This document shows, piece after piece, positions 8,340 through 17,832 of a stretch of 64,000 bases of DNA (positions within the stretch are counted from its first letter, which is position 1; each line of letters begins with the position of its first letter). The translations under genes were made by a program, and so were the position numbers. The DNA is from Winogradskyella sp046545555 (GTDB taxonomy: Bacteria > Bacteroidota > Bacteroidia > Flavobacteriales > Flavobacteriaceae), in the NCBI RefSeq assembly GCF_046545555.1, contig NZ_JBHZTH010000001.1, forward strand, positions 1,302,001 to 1,366,000, read 5' to 3'. The notes under the pieces are model-generated. The model saw only the letters and a program-made list of their open reading frames with translations. It did not search any database and had not been told where the DNA came from.

Positions 8340-9965
8340 TTAACCTAAGAAAGGATACCTGTAATCTGTTGGTGTTACAAATGTTTCTTTTATTAATCTT
8401 GGCGAAACCCAACGCAATAAGTTTTGAGCGCTACCGGCTTTGTCATTTGTTCCGGATGCTCTTGCACCACCAAACGGCTGTTGGCCAACAACAGCACCAG
8501 TAGGTTTATCATTAATATAGAAGTTGCCAGCTGAATTTTGTAATGCTTTAGTAGCCTCTTCAACAGCATAGCGGTCTCTAGATATTATAGCACCCGTTAA
8601 TGCATACTCACTAGTTTCGTCCACTAGTTTTAATGTCTCAGAGAAAGCATCGTCTTCGTAAACGTATATGGTCATTACAGGACCAAAAAGTTCAGTGCAC
8701 ATTGTTGTATACTTAGGATTAGAAGTAACAATTACTGTAGGTTCTATAAAATAACCTTTAGATTTGTCATAACCACCACCAATTATAATTTCCGCATCAC
8801 TATCTGCCTTAGCGCCATCTATATATTTTGCTAATTTATCAAAAGAGCTTTCGTGAATTACAGCCGTAATGAAATTGCTCATATCTTCAGGAGAACCCAT
8901 TTTAAACGATTTAATATCCTCTATTAGATAGTTCTTTACATCTGCCCATATGCCCTTTGGTATGTAAGCCCTAGATGCTGCACTACACTTTTGACCTTGA
9001 AATTCAAAGGCACCGCGAGCAATGGCTGTTGCTACTTGTTTAGCGTCTGCTGTTTTGTGAGCCACAATAAAATCCTTTCCACCCGTTTCCCCAACAATTT
9101 TAGGATAGGTTTTATAGTTATGAATATTGTTTCCAATCTGTTTCCATAACTCTTTAAAGATAAATGTAGAACCCGTAAAATGTAATCCTGAAAAATCTGG
9201 ACTTGCCATAACAGTGTTTGTAATCATAACAGGATCACCAAACACAACATTTATTACGCCAGCTGGGACACCAGCTTCTTCAAAGACATCCATAATTACT
9301 TTTGCGGAATAGACTTGGCTATCGCTTGGTTTCCAAACGACAACATTACCCATTAAGGCCATGCAAGCTGGTAAATTTCCGGCTATAGCAGTAAAGTTAA
9401 AAGGTGTAACTGCATAAGTAAAACCTTCAAGAGGCCTGTATTCAACTCTGTTCCATGCATCACTGGTACTTTCTGGTTGTTCCATATAAATGTCCGTCAT
9501 AAACTGAACATTAAATCGTAAGAAATCTATAAACTCACAAGCCGCATCAATTTCAGCCTGATGTACTGTTTTAGATTGTGCAATCATTGTTGCAGCATTA
9601 ATCTTAGCTCTGTAAGGACCAGCAATTAATTCAGCAGCTTTTAAAAAAATACCTGCACGTTGTTCCCATGGCATTTGCGACCAAGATTTACGTGCTTCTA
9701 ATGCAGTAGTAATTGCATCTTCAACATGACTTTGTTCTGCTAGGTGGTATTCGCCAACACTATGTTGGTGATCGTGTGGAGGTGACATCGTTCTAGTATT
9801 CCCTGTTTTAATAGCCTCTCCGTTAATGTATAAAGGAACTTCAACTTTGCTATTAAACATTGCTTTGTAAGTGTCTTGTACTGCTTTACGTTCTGGTGAT
9901 CCAGGTGCGTAAGATTTCACAGGCTCATTGACTGCAATAGGCACATTAAAGAATCCTTTTCCCAT
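8340..9965 (-). CDS. pruA: L-glutamate gamma-semialdehyde (1-pyrroline-5-carboxylate) dehydrogenase
   Basis: NAD-dependent aldehyde dehydrogenase of 541 residues, the second enzyme of proline catabolism, oxidising glutamate semialdehyde to glutamate. Visible features are GFTYAVTPFNFTAIAGNLP (oxyanion Asn), GETGGKDF with the general base Glu near 293, and GQKCSAASRAYI with the catalytic Cys at 327. The PFGGARASGTNDK C-terminal segment is characteristic of P5C dehydrogenases and separates it from other ALDHs. Length matches single-domain PruA of Bacteroidota; no proline dehydrogenase domain is fused and no putA is nearby. It is monocistronic. Confidence 0.95.
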   Translation of the reverse strand: MGKGFFNVPIAVNEPVKSYAPGSPERKAVQDTYKAMFNSKVEVPLYINGEAIKTGNTRTMSPPHDHQHSVGEYHLAEQSHVEDAITTALEARKSWSQMPWEQRAGIFLKAAELIAGPYRAKINAATMIAQSKTVHQAEIDAACEFIDFLRFNVQFMTDIYMEQPESTSDAWNRVEYRPLEGFTYAVTPFNFTAIAGNLPACMALMGNVVVWKPSDSQVYSAKVIMDVFEEAGVPAGVINVVFGDPVMITNTVMASPDFSGLHFTGSTFIFKELWKQIGNNIHNYKTYPKIVGETGGKDFIVAHKTADAKQVATAIARGAFEFQGQKCSAASRAYIPKGIWADVKNYLIEDIKSFKMGSPEDMSNFITAVIHESSFDKLAKYIDGAKADSDAEIIIGGGYDKSKGYFIEPTVIVTSNPKYTTMCTELFGPVMTIYVYEDDAFSETLKLVDETSEYALTGAIISRDRYAVEEATKALQNSAGNFYINDKPTGAVVGQQPFGGARASGTNDKAGSAQNLLRWVSPRLIKETFVTPTDYRYPFLG

Positions 9966-10109
9966 AATATATTTAGTTTTTTAGTTTAAATTTTGAAAAT
10001 GCGAAGGTACAATATTTATAAGAAATTATTTATTAGAAACGTTATAGTTGTGTGAAGATTACATCTATATTTTTTTGTAAGTTGCCGTCTGAATTTCGAC
10101 AATTGTAGT

Positions 10110-11117
10110 ATGTCAAAAAATGATGCATTTATTTTAACCCTCGCTTATCCTGAAACAATTGTGTCTCATGCAGAAGAGTGGTATTCTAGGTTTTTACGTT
10201 TTCTTTTTGTAGGAAATAAAAAGCACGTTAGAGCTGGCCACGCTGCTTTGGTCTTAATAAATAAAGTAACAGGTGTTTTAGAATATCATGACTTCGGACG
10301 TTACATAACATCATCTCCAAATGGAAGAGTACGTGGAAGAGAAACAGATTTTGAATTAAATTTTCCAATTACTGCTATAATAGAAAATGATAAAATTCAA
10401 AACTTGGATGAGATTTTAAAATTCTTAGCAACACATCCCAAATTAACACATGGTGATGGTGATTTATATGCTTCAGTTTGCAATACAACAAATTACAATT
10501 TAGCAAGAACTCACATAGCTGATATGCAATCTCAGGGTTTTATAAGATATGCAGCTTTCGCTAAAATCGCTTGCAATTGTGCACGCTTTGTAACTGATAC
10601 TTTAATTGCCTCGGTAACTGATTTGAAAATTAAAAAGCATTTAAAAAACTCTAAGTGGTTTACGCCAAGCACAATTGGTAATGTGGTAATTGCCGATACA
10701 GAAAATTTTGTTTACGTAGTTTCTGATAAAGGAGTCATTAAAGAATTTGATTCTTCGGTCAGTAAAGAAAATAGACGTCTTTTCTTAGATGTGCTTAAAG
10801 GTTATAACCCTAGTTTAGTTGGAACACTAGAGCCGAAAGAGAATGATGATAAATCTGAGCACGCACAATGGCTTGGTGGTATAGCTGCTGGTGCTTGGTT
10901 TGAATTGTATAGTTTAGACAGCAAATCAGAATACAGATTTAGACGTATTTCGCCATATGGAAATATAGATTGCGATGGGATTTATATGGTGAATGATGAG
11001 AGTTTTGATATTAATAAAAAATATCAGTTTGTACATTACTCTAACTGCTTGTTCTTTCAAATAGAACAAAATTCTAAAGCATATAAATTTGATTTTATAA
11101 AAAACCTAAAAGGCTAA
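10110..11117 (+). CDS. DUF6695-type protein with a possible papain-like catalytic pair
   Basis: A 335-residue cytoplasmic protein without signal or membrane segment. It resembles the flavobacterial DUF6695 family (recognised from the N-terminal FILTLAYPET and the VRAGHAALVLI / YHDFGRY pattern). A conserved His in GHAAL (44) and Cys in NCARFVTD (157) are arranged like the His-Cys order of permuted NlpC/P60 or LRAT-like amidases, so a hydrolase fold is plausible; no function is demonstrated. Its stop overlaps that of convergent apaG by four bases. Confidence 0.7.
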   Translation: MSKNDAFILTLAYPETIVSHAEEWYSRFLRFLFVGNKKHVRAGHAALVLINKVTGVLEYHDFGRYITSSPNGRVRGRETDFELNFPITAIIENDKIQNLDEILKFLATHPKLTHGDGDLYASVCNTTNYNLARTHIADMQSQGFIRYAAFAKIACNCARFVTDTLIASVTDLKIKKHLKNSKWFTPSTIGNVVIADTENFVYVVSDKGVIKEFDSSVSKENRRLFLDVLKGYNPSLVGTLEPKENDDKSEHAQWLGGIAAGAWFELYSLDSKSEYRFRRISPYGNIDCDGIYMVNDESFDINKKYQFVHYSNCLFFQIEQNSKAYKFDFIKNLKG

Positions 11118-11500
11118 TTAAGGGCAAAAGGAGCACTTAATTTAAAAGAAGGAATATAAACTTTAAACTTATTAGTTTTGGTAAAATTCACCATGTTATA
11201 ATGACCTTGCATTGCTCCAAAAGGCGATGTTAACAAACATCCAGAATTATAAGTATGAGACTCTCCAGGTTTTAAAACTGGCTTTTTACCAATAACACCT
11301 TCACCTTCAACAATCTCTTCATTATTTAAAGCATCTAGTATTTTCCAATGTCTAGAGTTGAGTTGGACAGAGTCCTTACTTTGGTTTTCAATAGTTACTT
11401 TATAACCAAAAGCAAAGTGCACTTTATAATTTTTATAAAATGTACCTTCAAAATTAGTTTCTACAGATATTTTAATCCCGCTTGTAACTTGTTGTACCAT
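11114..11500 (-). CDS. apaG: ApaG domain protein
   Basis: A 128-residue single-domain protein with a fibronectin-like beta fold. It matches ApaG throughout: SRHWKILDA, the glycine-rich VEGEGVIGKKPVLKPGES, and TYNSGCLLTSPFGAMQGHY. ApaG is often annotated as Co2+/Mg2+ efflux protein from the E. coli apaGH operon, but its biochemical role is unsettled. It stands alone, convergent with the DUF6695 gene. Confidence 0.93.
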   Translation of the reverse strand: MVQQVTSGIKISVETNFEGTFYKNYKVHFAFGYKVTIENQSKDSVQLNSRHWKILDALNNEEIVEGEGVIGKKPVLKPGESHTYNSGCLLTSPFGAMQGHYNMVNFTKTNKFKVYIPSFKLSAPFALN

Positions 11501-11551
11501 TAATCCTTGATAATTCTATGCTAAAGTAACATTATTTTTGAATTGAACCTT

Positions 11552-12937
11552 TTAAATTCGGTCAATTGACTCATATTTTAACATATGTTCATTTACAAAT
11601 ACTTCTAAGGTTTTAAAAAACCTAAGTATATCCTCCTTCTCTATTAGACTGTTTATTGTAACCATCCTTACAAATTCGATATCATTAAATTTACCGAACC
11701 CAACCATTAATTCCGAATTTTCATATAATGCCGTACATAATTCTTTAGCAGAAATTCCCTTATAGTTAAAACAAACTGAGATAGAGTCTTTAAAACTATA
11801 TAACGTGTAATCTTCATTTTTATTAATATAGTCTATTGCTATTTGAGCCATTTCAAATTGTTTGTCTACAATCTTTTCTAGACCATTAGTACCAACTGAC
11901 TTCCATAAGGTCCATATTTTTAATGCATCATTACGTCTTCCGCACTGCATTGATGTTTTACCTAAATTAAAATCATCACCATCGGTTTGGTATAAATAAT
12001 CAGCTTCATTAGAAAATGAATGATATAATTGTGCTTTGTGTTTTGTAATAATTATTGAGCAACTCAGAGGTGTGCCAAGCATTTTATGTGCATTAACGCT
12101 AAATGAATCTGAGTGTTCTAATCCATTTATTAAGTGTTTGTAGTTTTGGCTAAAAATAACTCCACCACAATATGCACCATCTACATGAAGCCATAAATTA
12201 TGGGCTTTACAGACCAGGCTAATTTCACTGATGTTATCAAATGCTCCGAGTACAGTTGTACCTGCGGTAGCATTTACAAAGAAGGGTTCAAAACCATTAG
12301 ACAAATCCTTTTTAATCAATGTATCTAAATGATCTGCTTGCATTTCTCCTTTTTTATTAGTCTTTACAAGTCTTACTTGATTTCTGCCGATACCTGTTAA
12401 AGCAGCGTTTTTTGAAATAGAATAGTGTGAAGCTTCAGAAGTGTAAAGAGTCATTTTAGATAATACTCCGTCTGTTCTAATTGATTCATTTTTATGGTCT
12501 CTAGCCATAATCAAAGACATCATGTTACTCATAGAACCACCTGGGGCAAATGTACCATCACTGTTTTTTGGGTAGCCAGCTAAATCACAAATATTCTCCA
12601 ATACTTTCTTTTCTATACCAACTTGTGGTCCTGCTACTTTATAGGTATACATGCTATTGTTAAACATAACAGCTAGTAAATCTCCAAGTGCTGCTTTGCC
12701 GATTCTGCCACCAAATAATTGATTAAAAAATGATCTGGAAGCAGTCTTTGGTGTACGCTTTATGATTTGTTTTAAAATTGTTTTTAAATCACTATCAACT
12801 AAGCCATTGGCTTGTAATGATAGGTCTAATTTGTCGAATAATTCTGAAGTTGGTATAGGTTGAGCAACCGGTTGATTTTTTTCAGCATCAAAGAGAATGT
12901 CGCATAACTCAGAAAATAAGGCAATATCGTTGTGCAT
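11552..12937 (-). CDS. Group II PLP-dependent amino acid decarboxylase (GAD/CSAD-like)
   Basis: A 461-residue decarboxylase of the glutamate / cysteine-sulfinate / aspartate decarboxylase group. Diagnostic features are SEASHYSISKNAALTGIG (ring-stacking His at 171), NATAGTTVLGAFD, HVDGAYCGG (251-259) and the PLP lysine in SVNAHKMLGTPL (285). The SMQCGRRNDALKIWTLWKS stretch is closer to animal GAD/CSAD than to E. coli GadB. The product could be GABA, hypotaurine or beta-alanine; substrate cannot be decided from the sequence. The T9SS plug gene ends 67 bases upstream on the same strand, but there is no functional link. Confidence 0.88.
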   Translation of the reverse strand: MHNDIALFSELCDILFDAEKNQPVAQPIPTSELFDKLDLSLQANGLVDSDLKTILKQIIKRTPKTASRSFFNQLFGGRIGKAALGDLLAVMFNNSMYTYKVAGPQVGIEKKVLENICDLAGYPKNSDGTFAPGGSMSNMMSLIMARDHKNESIRTDGVLSKMTLYTSEASHYSISKNAALTGIGRNQVRLVKTNKKGEMQADHLDTLIKKDLSNGFEPFFVNATAGTTVLGAFDNISEISLVCKAHNLWLHVDGAYCGGVIFSQNYKHLINGLEHSDSFSVNAHKMLGTPLSCSIIITKHKAQLYHSFSNEADYLYQTDGDDFNLGKTSMQCGRRNDALKIWTLWKSVGTNGLEKIVDKQFEMAQIAIDYINKNEDYTLYSFKDSISVCFNYKGISAKELCTALYENSELMVGFGKFNDIEFVRMVTINSLIEKEDILRFFKTLEVFVNEHMLKYESIDRI

Positions 12938-13004
12938 TTCAATAAAAATTTGAGATGGTAAGTTAAAAAGAAATTTAGTCTAAATAGTGAAAAAACTTAC
13001 AGAA

Positions 13005-14258
13005 TTAATTAGATATATTTACTGAGGTTGACTCTCCATAACCTATTAATCTATCGAAACGTGCTCCTAGATCTCTGTAATAGACCAAGACTTTATAGTT
13101 GTTTTCGGTTTGCCAATAGTCACCACTTATGGCGCCTTCATCTAATTGACCTGTTTTTTTGTCTACAACGACATGCTTGTAGTTATAGAAACCCTGTTTT
13201 AGGCGCATACTAGTCTCGTATTTACCGCTTTCAGAATTAAATGACATTTTAGTTAATGGTTCAATAGCAAAAGCATTGAAGTTGCCATAGATGTGAATGT
13301 CTTTATCCTTTAATTCTGGTTGTAATAGAGAAAAATGAACCATTGTATAGTCCGCTTCAATATCAATATTTTCTACACGTTCATTTGCAGTAATTTGAAA
13401 GTTTCCGTTTAAATCAGGATTATATGTATAAGGTCTTCCTGTTCGAGGTGAATTAGTAAATAAGTAACTTTGATAAATGTCTTTTAAATCAATAAATTGA
13501 ACACCAATATTAGAAGTTCTAACATCCCTATTTTCAAAATAAAGGTATTCATTACCTCCCCAAAATGCAGACTCGGTATCATACCTGTAGATAAGTTCAT
13601 TTCCTAATGTGTATTGTGGTTTTAAGTCATCAATAGAAGTATTTAAATTATTATTCTGAATAATGAGAGTTTTAATAGTCTCAAGCGGATTATTAAAATT
13701 TATACTATTTGTGGCAATAACTAAATCAACAGATTGTTTTTCCGCAATAACTTTTACGTCTCTAGAGCGTTTTACTTTTGCACCAACATTAACCAAATCT
13801 TCATAAACCATAAATTTTCTACTAAACATGAGTTCATCATAATCATCGTAAATAGAAATCATATAATTTCCGCTTTTTAATAATTTTCGGGTCTGAATAT
13901 TTGGTATTTGAAGTTTGTAATGCGAATAGACTTGATAGGTGTTAAACGAATTATAGTATTCTAAGATGCGTTGATTATCTAAGCCTTTTAAGTATTCACC
14001 TTTAGCTAAAACAGACGGAGTCCAATCAAAATTAAAATGTTCTATAACATAATAAAAGTCTTCTTCATTAGCGTTAAGGGCATCAAATTCTAAAATTAAA
14101 GGTTCACCCAATCTTAAAATAGGTAATTGACCTTGGGTGGTATTACTTTTAAACTTAATTGTTTTTATAAAATCTGGAGCAGCAACTTCTTCAACTTGAG
14201 AAACTAAAATTGTCGGTATTAGTAAAAGTAATAGGAGGCTGTAAAAGTTCTTTTTCAT
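13005..14258 (-). CDS. Type IX secretion system plug protein (DUF5103 family)
   Basis: A secreted protein of ~417 residues with signal peptide (MKKNFYSLLLLLLIPTILVSQ). It matches the DUF5103 family, now known as the Plug protein that seals the SprA translocon of the type IX secretion system from the periplasm. Family features are FDALNANEEDFYYVIEHFNFDW, LKGLDNQRI, YHYKLQIP-type strands and YGNFNAF near the C-terminus. Start taken at the second ATG of a tandem pair (14261/14258); a longer frame to 14291 lacks signal character. It fits the two T9SS cargo proteins in this window. Confidence 0.88.
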   Translation of the reverse strand: MKKNFYSLLLLLLIPTILVSQVEEVAAPDFIKTIKFKSNTTQGQLPILRLGEPLILEFDALNANEEDFYYVIEHFNFDWTPSVLAKGEYLKGLDNQRILEYYNSFNTYQVYSHYKLQIPNIQTRKLLKSGNYMISIYDDYDELMFSRKFMVYEDLVNVGAKVKRSRDVKVIAEKQSVDLVIATNSINFNNPLETIKTLIIQNNNLNTSIDDLKPQYTLGNELIYRYDTESAFWGGNEYLYFENRDVRTSNIGVQFIDLKDIYQSYLFTNSPRTGRPYTYNPDLNGNFQITANERVENIDIEADYTMVHFSLLQPELKDKDIHIYGNFNAFAIEPLTKMSFNSESGKYETSMRLKQGFYNYKHVVVDKKTGQLDEGAISGDYWQTENNYKVLVYYRDLGARFDRLIGYGESTSVNISN

Positions 14259-14312
14259 CATTAAAAGTCTGTAGTGTATAAAGGTAATCAAAATCTATGC
14301 CTAAGCATAATA

Positions 14313-15089
14313 CTACTTTTTATTTAGCTCTTTGTTTATAATAGATAAGATTGCATTTGTTTGATCTAACATTAATTGTTGTCTTGTTATTCTATTTTCT
14401 TCTAATATGGATTTTAAATATAGATTCCCGAAATAACGGTTTTTTGAAAAAAAAGATTCAGAAATTTCAGCAGATTTAATTTGTCTTGGTTTATAATTCA
14501 AGCGATCTCTAAATTTGTTACTGGCTATTTTAAGAATAAAATCTGACGTATCGTCTATGAGTTTATCTAATATTTGCATTGAAATTTCATGATCTTCAAA
14601 TCCAGATTCTAAATCTGCAGAAAACTGTGCTAACAGATGCCTTAAATCTTCATTTTGAATTAAATCAATTTTCCCTGCGCTTATTAAAGACTTGTAGGCT
14701 CCTGTAACTGGTTCTGCTCTATACCAAGATGTACCATAGCTAATTAGGTAATCTAAAGAATCTAAATTTTTATCTAAGTATTCAAAATCTTTTGGGTCTT
14801 GACGTTCATGAATGTCTATTAAAACTTGACTATAGTCCATAACTTTATTTTGCATCACCATAGTTTCTTCAATTCTCTTTTTTGAGTCTTCAAAATCACT
14901 ATTTAAAGCAGTTAGAATTTTTACCTCTTCATTTGTAGCTTTGCGATTTTCATTCCAGGTATTAATCTGAAGAGCAATTAAAATTCCAATAACCACAAGG
15001 ATGATTTCGCCTAGTGCATATTTAAAATAACGTTGTGTTTTGTTTTCGTTCAGTGTTTTTTTTCGGAATTTTCGAAATAATTTAATCAT
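14313..15089 (-). CDS. DUF6090 family membrane protein (solitary copy)
   Basis: A 258-residue member of DUF6090, an uncharacterised family common in Flavobacteria. The basic N-terminus (MIKLFRKFRKKTLNENKTQ) and the membrane helix LGEIILVVIGILIALQINTW predict N-inside, C-outside topology, with a ~200-residue helical, coiled-coil-rich periplasmic domain. A family core motif, YKSLISAGKIDLIQNEDLR, is near residue 110. Start is ATG 15089; an in-frame TTG six bases upstream is less likely. It is divergent from nqrA. Thirteen relatives form an array at 49-60 kb, and its upstream region shares a 23-bp motif with that array. Confidence 0.88.
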   Translation of the reverse strand: MIKLFRKFRKKTLNENKTQRYFKYALGEIILVVIGILIALQINTWNENRKATNEEVKILTALNSDFEDSKKRIEETMVMQNKVMDYSQVLIDIHERQDPKDFEYLDKNLDSLDYLISYGTSWYRAEPVTGAYKSLISAGKIDLIQNEDLRHLLAQFSADLESGFEDHEISMQILDKLIDDTSDFILKIASNKFRDRLNYKPRQIKSAEISESFFSKNRYFGNLYLKSILEENRITRQQLMLDQTNAILSIINKELNKK

Positions 15090-15098
15090 ATCCAATAA

Positions 15099-15121
15099 TA
15101 GCTAACGGTGTTTAAAGATAA
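15099..15121 (-). promoter_or_regulatory. Upstream motif shared with the DUF6090 array
   Basis: Plus-strand reading is TAGCTA, two variable bases, then GGTGTTTAAAGATAA. The same arrangement occurs at 59842-59864 upstream of the first array gene. On the coding strand it contains TATCTTTA, one base off the TAnnTTTG -7 box, so it is probably a promoter or operator 10-30 bases before the start. Confidence 0.6.
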
Positions 15122-15214
15122 CTATTAATGTCTCAGCCTATCCATTTAACTTATTTATAACCACTATAAATAAAAAAGATGTTTTAATATGAAAAATATT
15201 TAATCATTAATTCG

Positions 15215-15222
15215 TAAATTTG
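15215..15222 (+). promoter_or_regulatory. Promoter -7 box of the nqr operon
   Basis: TAAATTTG matches TAnnTTTG perfectly, 32 bases upstream of the nqrA ATG, which implies a leader of roughly 25 bases. No TTTG -33 element is obvious. Confidence 0.55.
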
Positions 15223-15254
15223 CATCGATTTTTAGATAACTAATCTTTAATTAT

Positions 15255-16604
15255 ATGTCAAAAGACATCAGAATAAAAAAGGGTTTAGATATAAAGCTAG
15301 TTGGCGAAGCTGAGCTAGCTACAGAAAATGCTATTATTAGCAATTCTTATTCTATAAGACCTGAAGATTTCCATAGTATTATTCCGAAATTAGTTGCAAA
15401 AGAAGGTACGCATGTTAAGGCAGGTGAAACTTTGTTTTACAATAAGGACAATGATGCTATGAAGTTTGTTTCGCCAGTTTCTGGAGAGATTACGGAAGTA
15501 CAACGTGGACCTAGACGTCGAATAGACGCTATTAAAATCAGTGCTGATAAGGAACAGAAGTACATTGACCATGGTAAATTTGATTTAACTGCTGACGCAG
15601 AAAAAATGAAATCACATTTATTAGTTTCTGGTTGTTGGGCTTTTATTAAGCAACGTCCTTATGATGTTGTTGCAAAAGCAGATAAAACACCAAAAGCAAT
15701 TTTTGTTTCGGGTTATGCAAGTGCGCCTTTAGCCGCTGATTTAGACTATACTTTAGCTGGTAAAGAAGCTGAGTTACAAGCCGCTGTTACTGCTTTATCA
15801 AAATTTACAGATGGAGGAGTTCATATTTCTGTAGGAAGTTCAAATTCACCATTGTCCAATTTAGATAATGCGACTACTTACAAAGTATCTGGACCGCATC
15901 CTTCTGGAAATGTCGGTACTTTAATTAATAAAGTAAGCCCAATAAATAAAGGGGAAGTAGTTTGGACTGTTAATGCACAAGATTTGGTAATAATAGGTGA
16001 GTTGCTTTTAACAGGTAAATTTAATGCTGAAAGGGTATTAGCTCTAGCTGGTTCTTCTGTGAAAAAACCAAGATATTTTAGAACTAAAATTGGATCTGAA
16101 ATCTCTACTATGGTTTACGATAATGGTGTAGAACAAGATGGTAATGACCGTATTATTTCTGGAAATGTCTTATCGGGTAAGCATGTGCAGCCAGATGGTA
16201 ATTTAGATTATTACAGTAATGTAATTACCGTAATTCCTGAGGGTGATGATTACGAGTTTTTTGGCTGGAATAAACCAGTTTTCGATAAGGTATCTACTTC
16301 TAGAGCGCTGACATTTTCTTGGTTAACACCAAAAAAGAAGTTTGCTTTAAATACAAATACAAATGGCGAGCATCGTGCATTTGTAACTACAGGAACTTAC
16401 GAAGAAGTGTTTCCGTTAGATATTTACCCAATGCAGATTTTAAAAGCTTGTATGTATCAAGATTTAGATGAAATGGAAGCTTTAGGGATGTACGAAGTTG
16501 CACCAGAAGATTTTGCATTAACTGAATTTGTATGTGTATCTAAACAACCACATCAAAAAATTATAAGAGAAGGATTAGACTTAATGCTAAAAGAGATAGG
16601 ATAA
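15255..16604 (+). CDS. nqrA: Na+-translocating NADH:quinone reductase subunit A
   Basis: A 449-residue peripheral subunit of the NQR complex, which couples NADH oxidation and quinone reduction to Na+ export. The start SKDIRIKKGLDIKLVGEAE and the following PEDFHSIIPKLVAKEGTHV and VSGEITEVQRGPRRR are standard for NqrA (a biotinyl-like fold with a ubiquinone-site domain). It is first gene of a six-gene operon in canonical A-F order, and its stop overlaps the nqrB start (TAATG). Confidence 0.97.
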   Translation: MSKDIRIKKGLDIKLVGEAELATENAIISNSYSIRPEDFHSIIPKLVAKEGTHVKAGETLFYNKDNDAMKFVSPVSGEITEVQRGPRRRIDAIKISADKEQKYIDHGKFDLTADAEKMKSHLLVSGCWAFIKQRPYDVVAKADKTPKAIFVSGYASAPLAADLDYTLAGKEAELQAAVTALSKFTDGGVHISVGSSNSPLSNLDNATTYKVSGPHPSGNVGTLINKVSPINKGEVVWTVNAQDLVIIGELLLTGKFNAERVLALAGSSVKKPRYFRTKIGSEISTMVYDNGVEQDGNDRIISGNVLSGKHVQPDGNLDYYSNVITVIPEGDDYEFFGWNKPVFDKVSTSRALTFSWLTPKKKFALNTNTNGEHRAFVTTGTYEEVFPLDIYPMQILKACMYQDLDEMEALGMYEVAPEDFALTEFVCVSKQPHQKIIREGLDLMLKEIG

Positions 16605-17830
16605 TGGGTTTAAAACAAAATTTACATAATTTTAAAGAGAAGAATAAAGACAAAAAATGGCTTCCAGGTTTTAATGCCCTTTTTACGTTTTTATATATGC
16701 CAAATGAGACCACTCATAATGGGACTCATATTAAGGCAGCAGATGATTTAAAGCGTACGATGAATACGGTAATCATGGCATTAGTACCATGTTTAATATT
16801 CGGTATGTATAATGCAGGTTACCAGCATTATTTAGCACAAGGGTTAATAGAATCGGCTGACGGAATCTTAGGTTCTTCTTTTTGGACCTTAGACAATTTA
16901 ATTATTGGGCTTTGGAAAGTATTACCGCTTGTAGCCGTATCTTATGGAGTTGGTTTAGCAGTAGAGTTTGTATTTGCAATTATTAAAGGTCACGAAGTAG
17001 AAGAAGGGTATTTGGTAACAGGTATGTTAGTGCCTTTAATAGTTCCGATTGATATTCCTTTATGGATGTTAGCAGTAGCAGTTATCTTTGGTGTTGTTAT
17101 TGGTAAAGAGGTTTTTGGTGGAACAGGAATGAATATTCTTAATCCAGCATTAACGATACGTGCATTTTTATTCTTTGCATATCCTACTTGGATGTCTGGA
17201 GATAAAGTATGGGTTCATGGAGCTGTTGAGCGTGATCAAGCGATTGCAGCAGGTCAGAATTTAGATGCTATATCTGGAGAAACCTTGCTCGGTGCCTATG
17301 CTCAAAATAGTTCTTTAGCCGGAATAGATTATTGGGATATGTTTTGGGGAATCATACCAGGTTCTGTTGGTGAGACTTCAAAATTTTTAATTATTATAGG
17401 AGCTCTTTTCTTAATATTCACCAAAATTGGAAGTTGGAGAATTATGTTAAGTACTGTTGTAGGAGCCTTAGTTATGGGGCTAATATTTAATGGAGTAGTG
17501 TCTGCAGAATGGATAAGTGAATCAAGTAAATTTTACGGATTAATGAGTGTTCCGTTTTGGCAACATTTAATCATAGGAAGTATACTTTTTGGTGCAGTTT
17601 ATATGGCAACAGATCCTGTGACGGCATCACAGACTAATAAAGGAAAATGGATATATGGTTTCTTAATCGGATTTATATCTATTATGATACGTGTTTTCAA
17701 TCCAGCGTATCCAGAAGGTGTATTCCTAGCGATTTTACTAATGAATGTTTTTGCACCAACCATTGACCATTATGTGGTACAAGGTAATGTAAAGAAAAGA
17801 ATGAAACGTGTAAAAGTTAAAGCAGCTTAA
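16604..17830 (+). CDS. nqrB: Na+-translocating NADH:quinone reductase subunit B
   Basis: A 408-residue integral membrane subunit carrying covalently bound FMN and riboflavin, and part of the Na+ channel. Many hydrophobic helices are visible, as are GGTGMNILNPALTIRAFLFF and TDPVTASQTNKGKWIYG. The expected flavinylation threonine lies in SGETLLG (about residue 228), where the usual SGAT consensus has Glu instead of Ala; the Thr is retained. Flavinylation would be done by ApbE, encoded at 25.1 kb. Overlaps nqrA by one base; nqrC follows after two. Confidence 0.96.
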   Translation: MGLKQNLHNFKEKNKDKKWLPGFNALFTFLYMPNETTHNGTHIKAADDLKRTMNTVIMALVPCLIFGMYNAGYQHYLAQGLIESADGILGSSFWTLDNLIIGLWKVLPLVAVSYGVGLAVEFVFAIIKGHEVEEGYLVTGMLVPLIVPIDIPLWMLAVAVIFGVVIGKEVFGGTGMNILNPALTIRAFLFFAYPTWMSGDKVWVHGAVERDQAIAAGQNLDAISGETLLGAYAQNSSLAGIDYWDMFWGIIPGSVGETSKFLIIIGALFLIFTKIGSWRIMLSTVVGALVMGLIFNGVVSAEWISESSKFYGLMSVPFWQHLIIGSILFGAVYMATDPVTASQTNKGKWIYGFLIGFISIMIRVFNPAYPEGVFLAILLMNVFAPTIDHYVVQGNVKKRMKRVKVKAA

Positions 17831-17832
17831 TC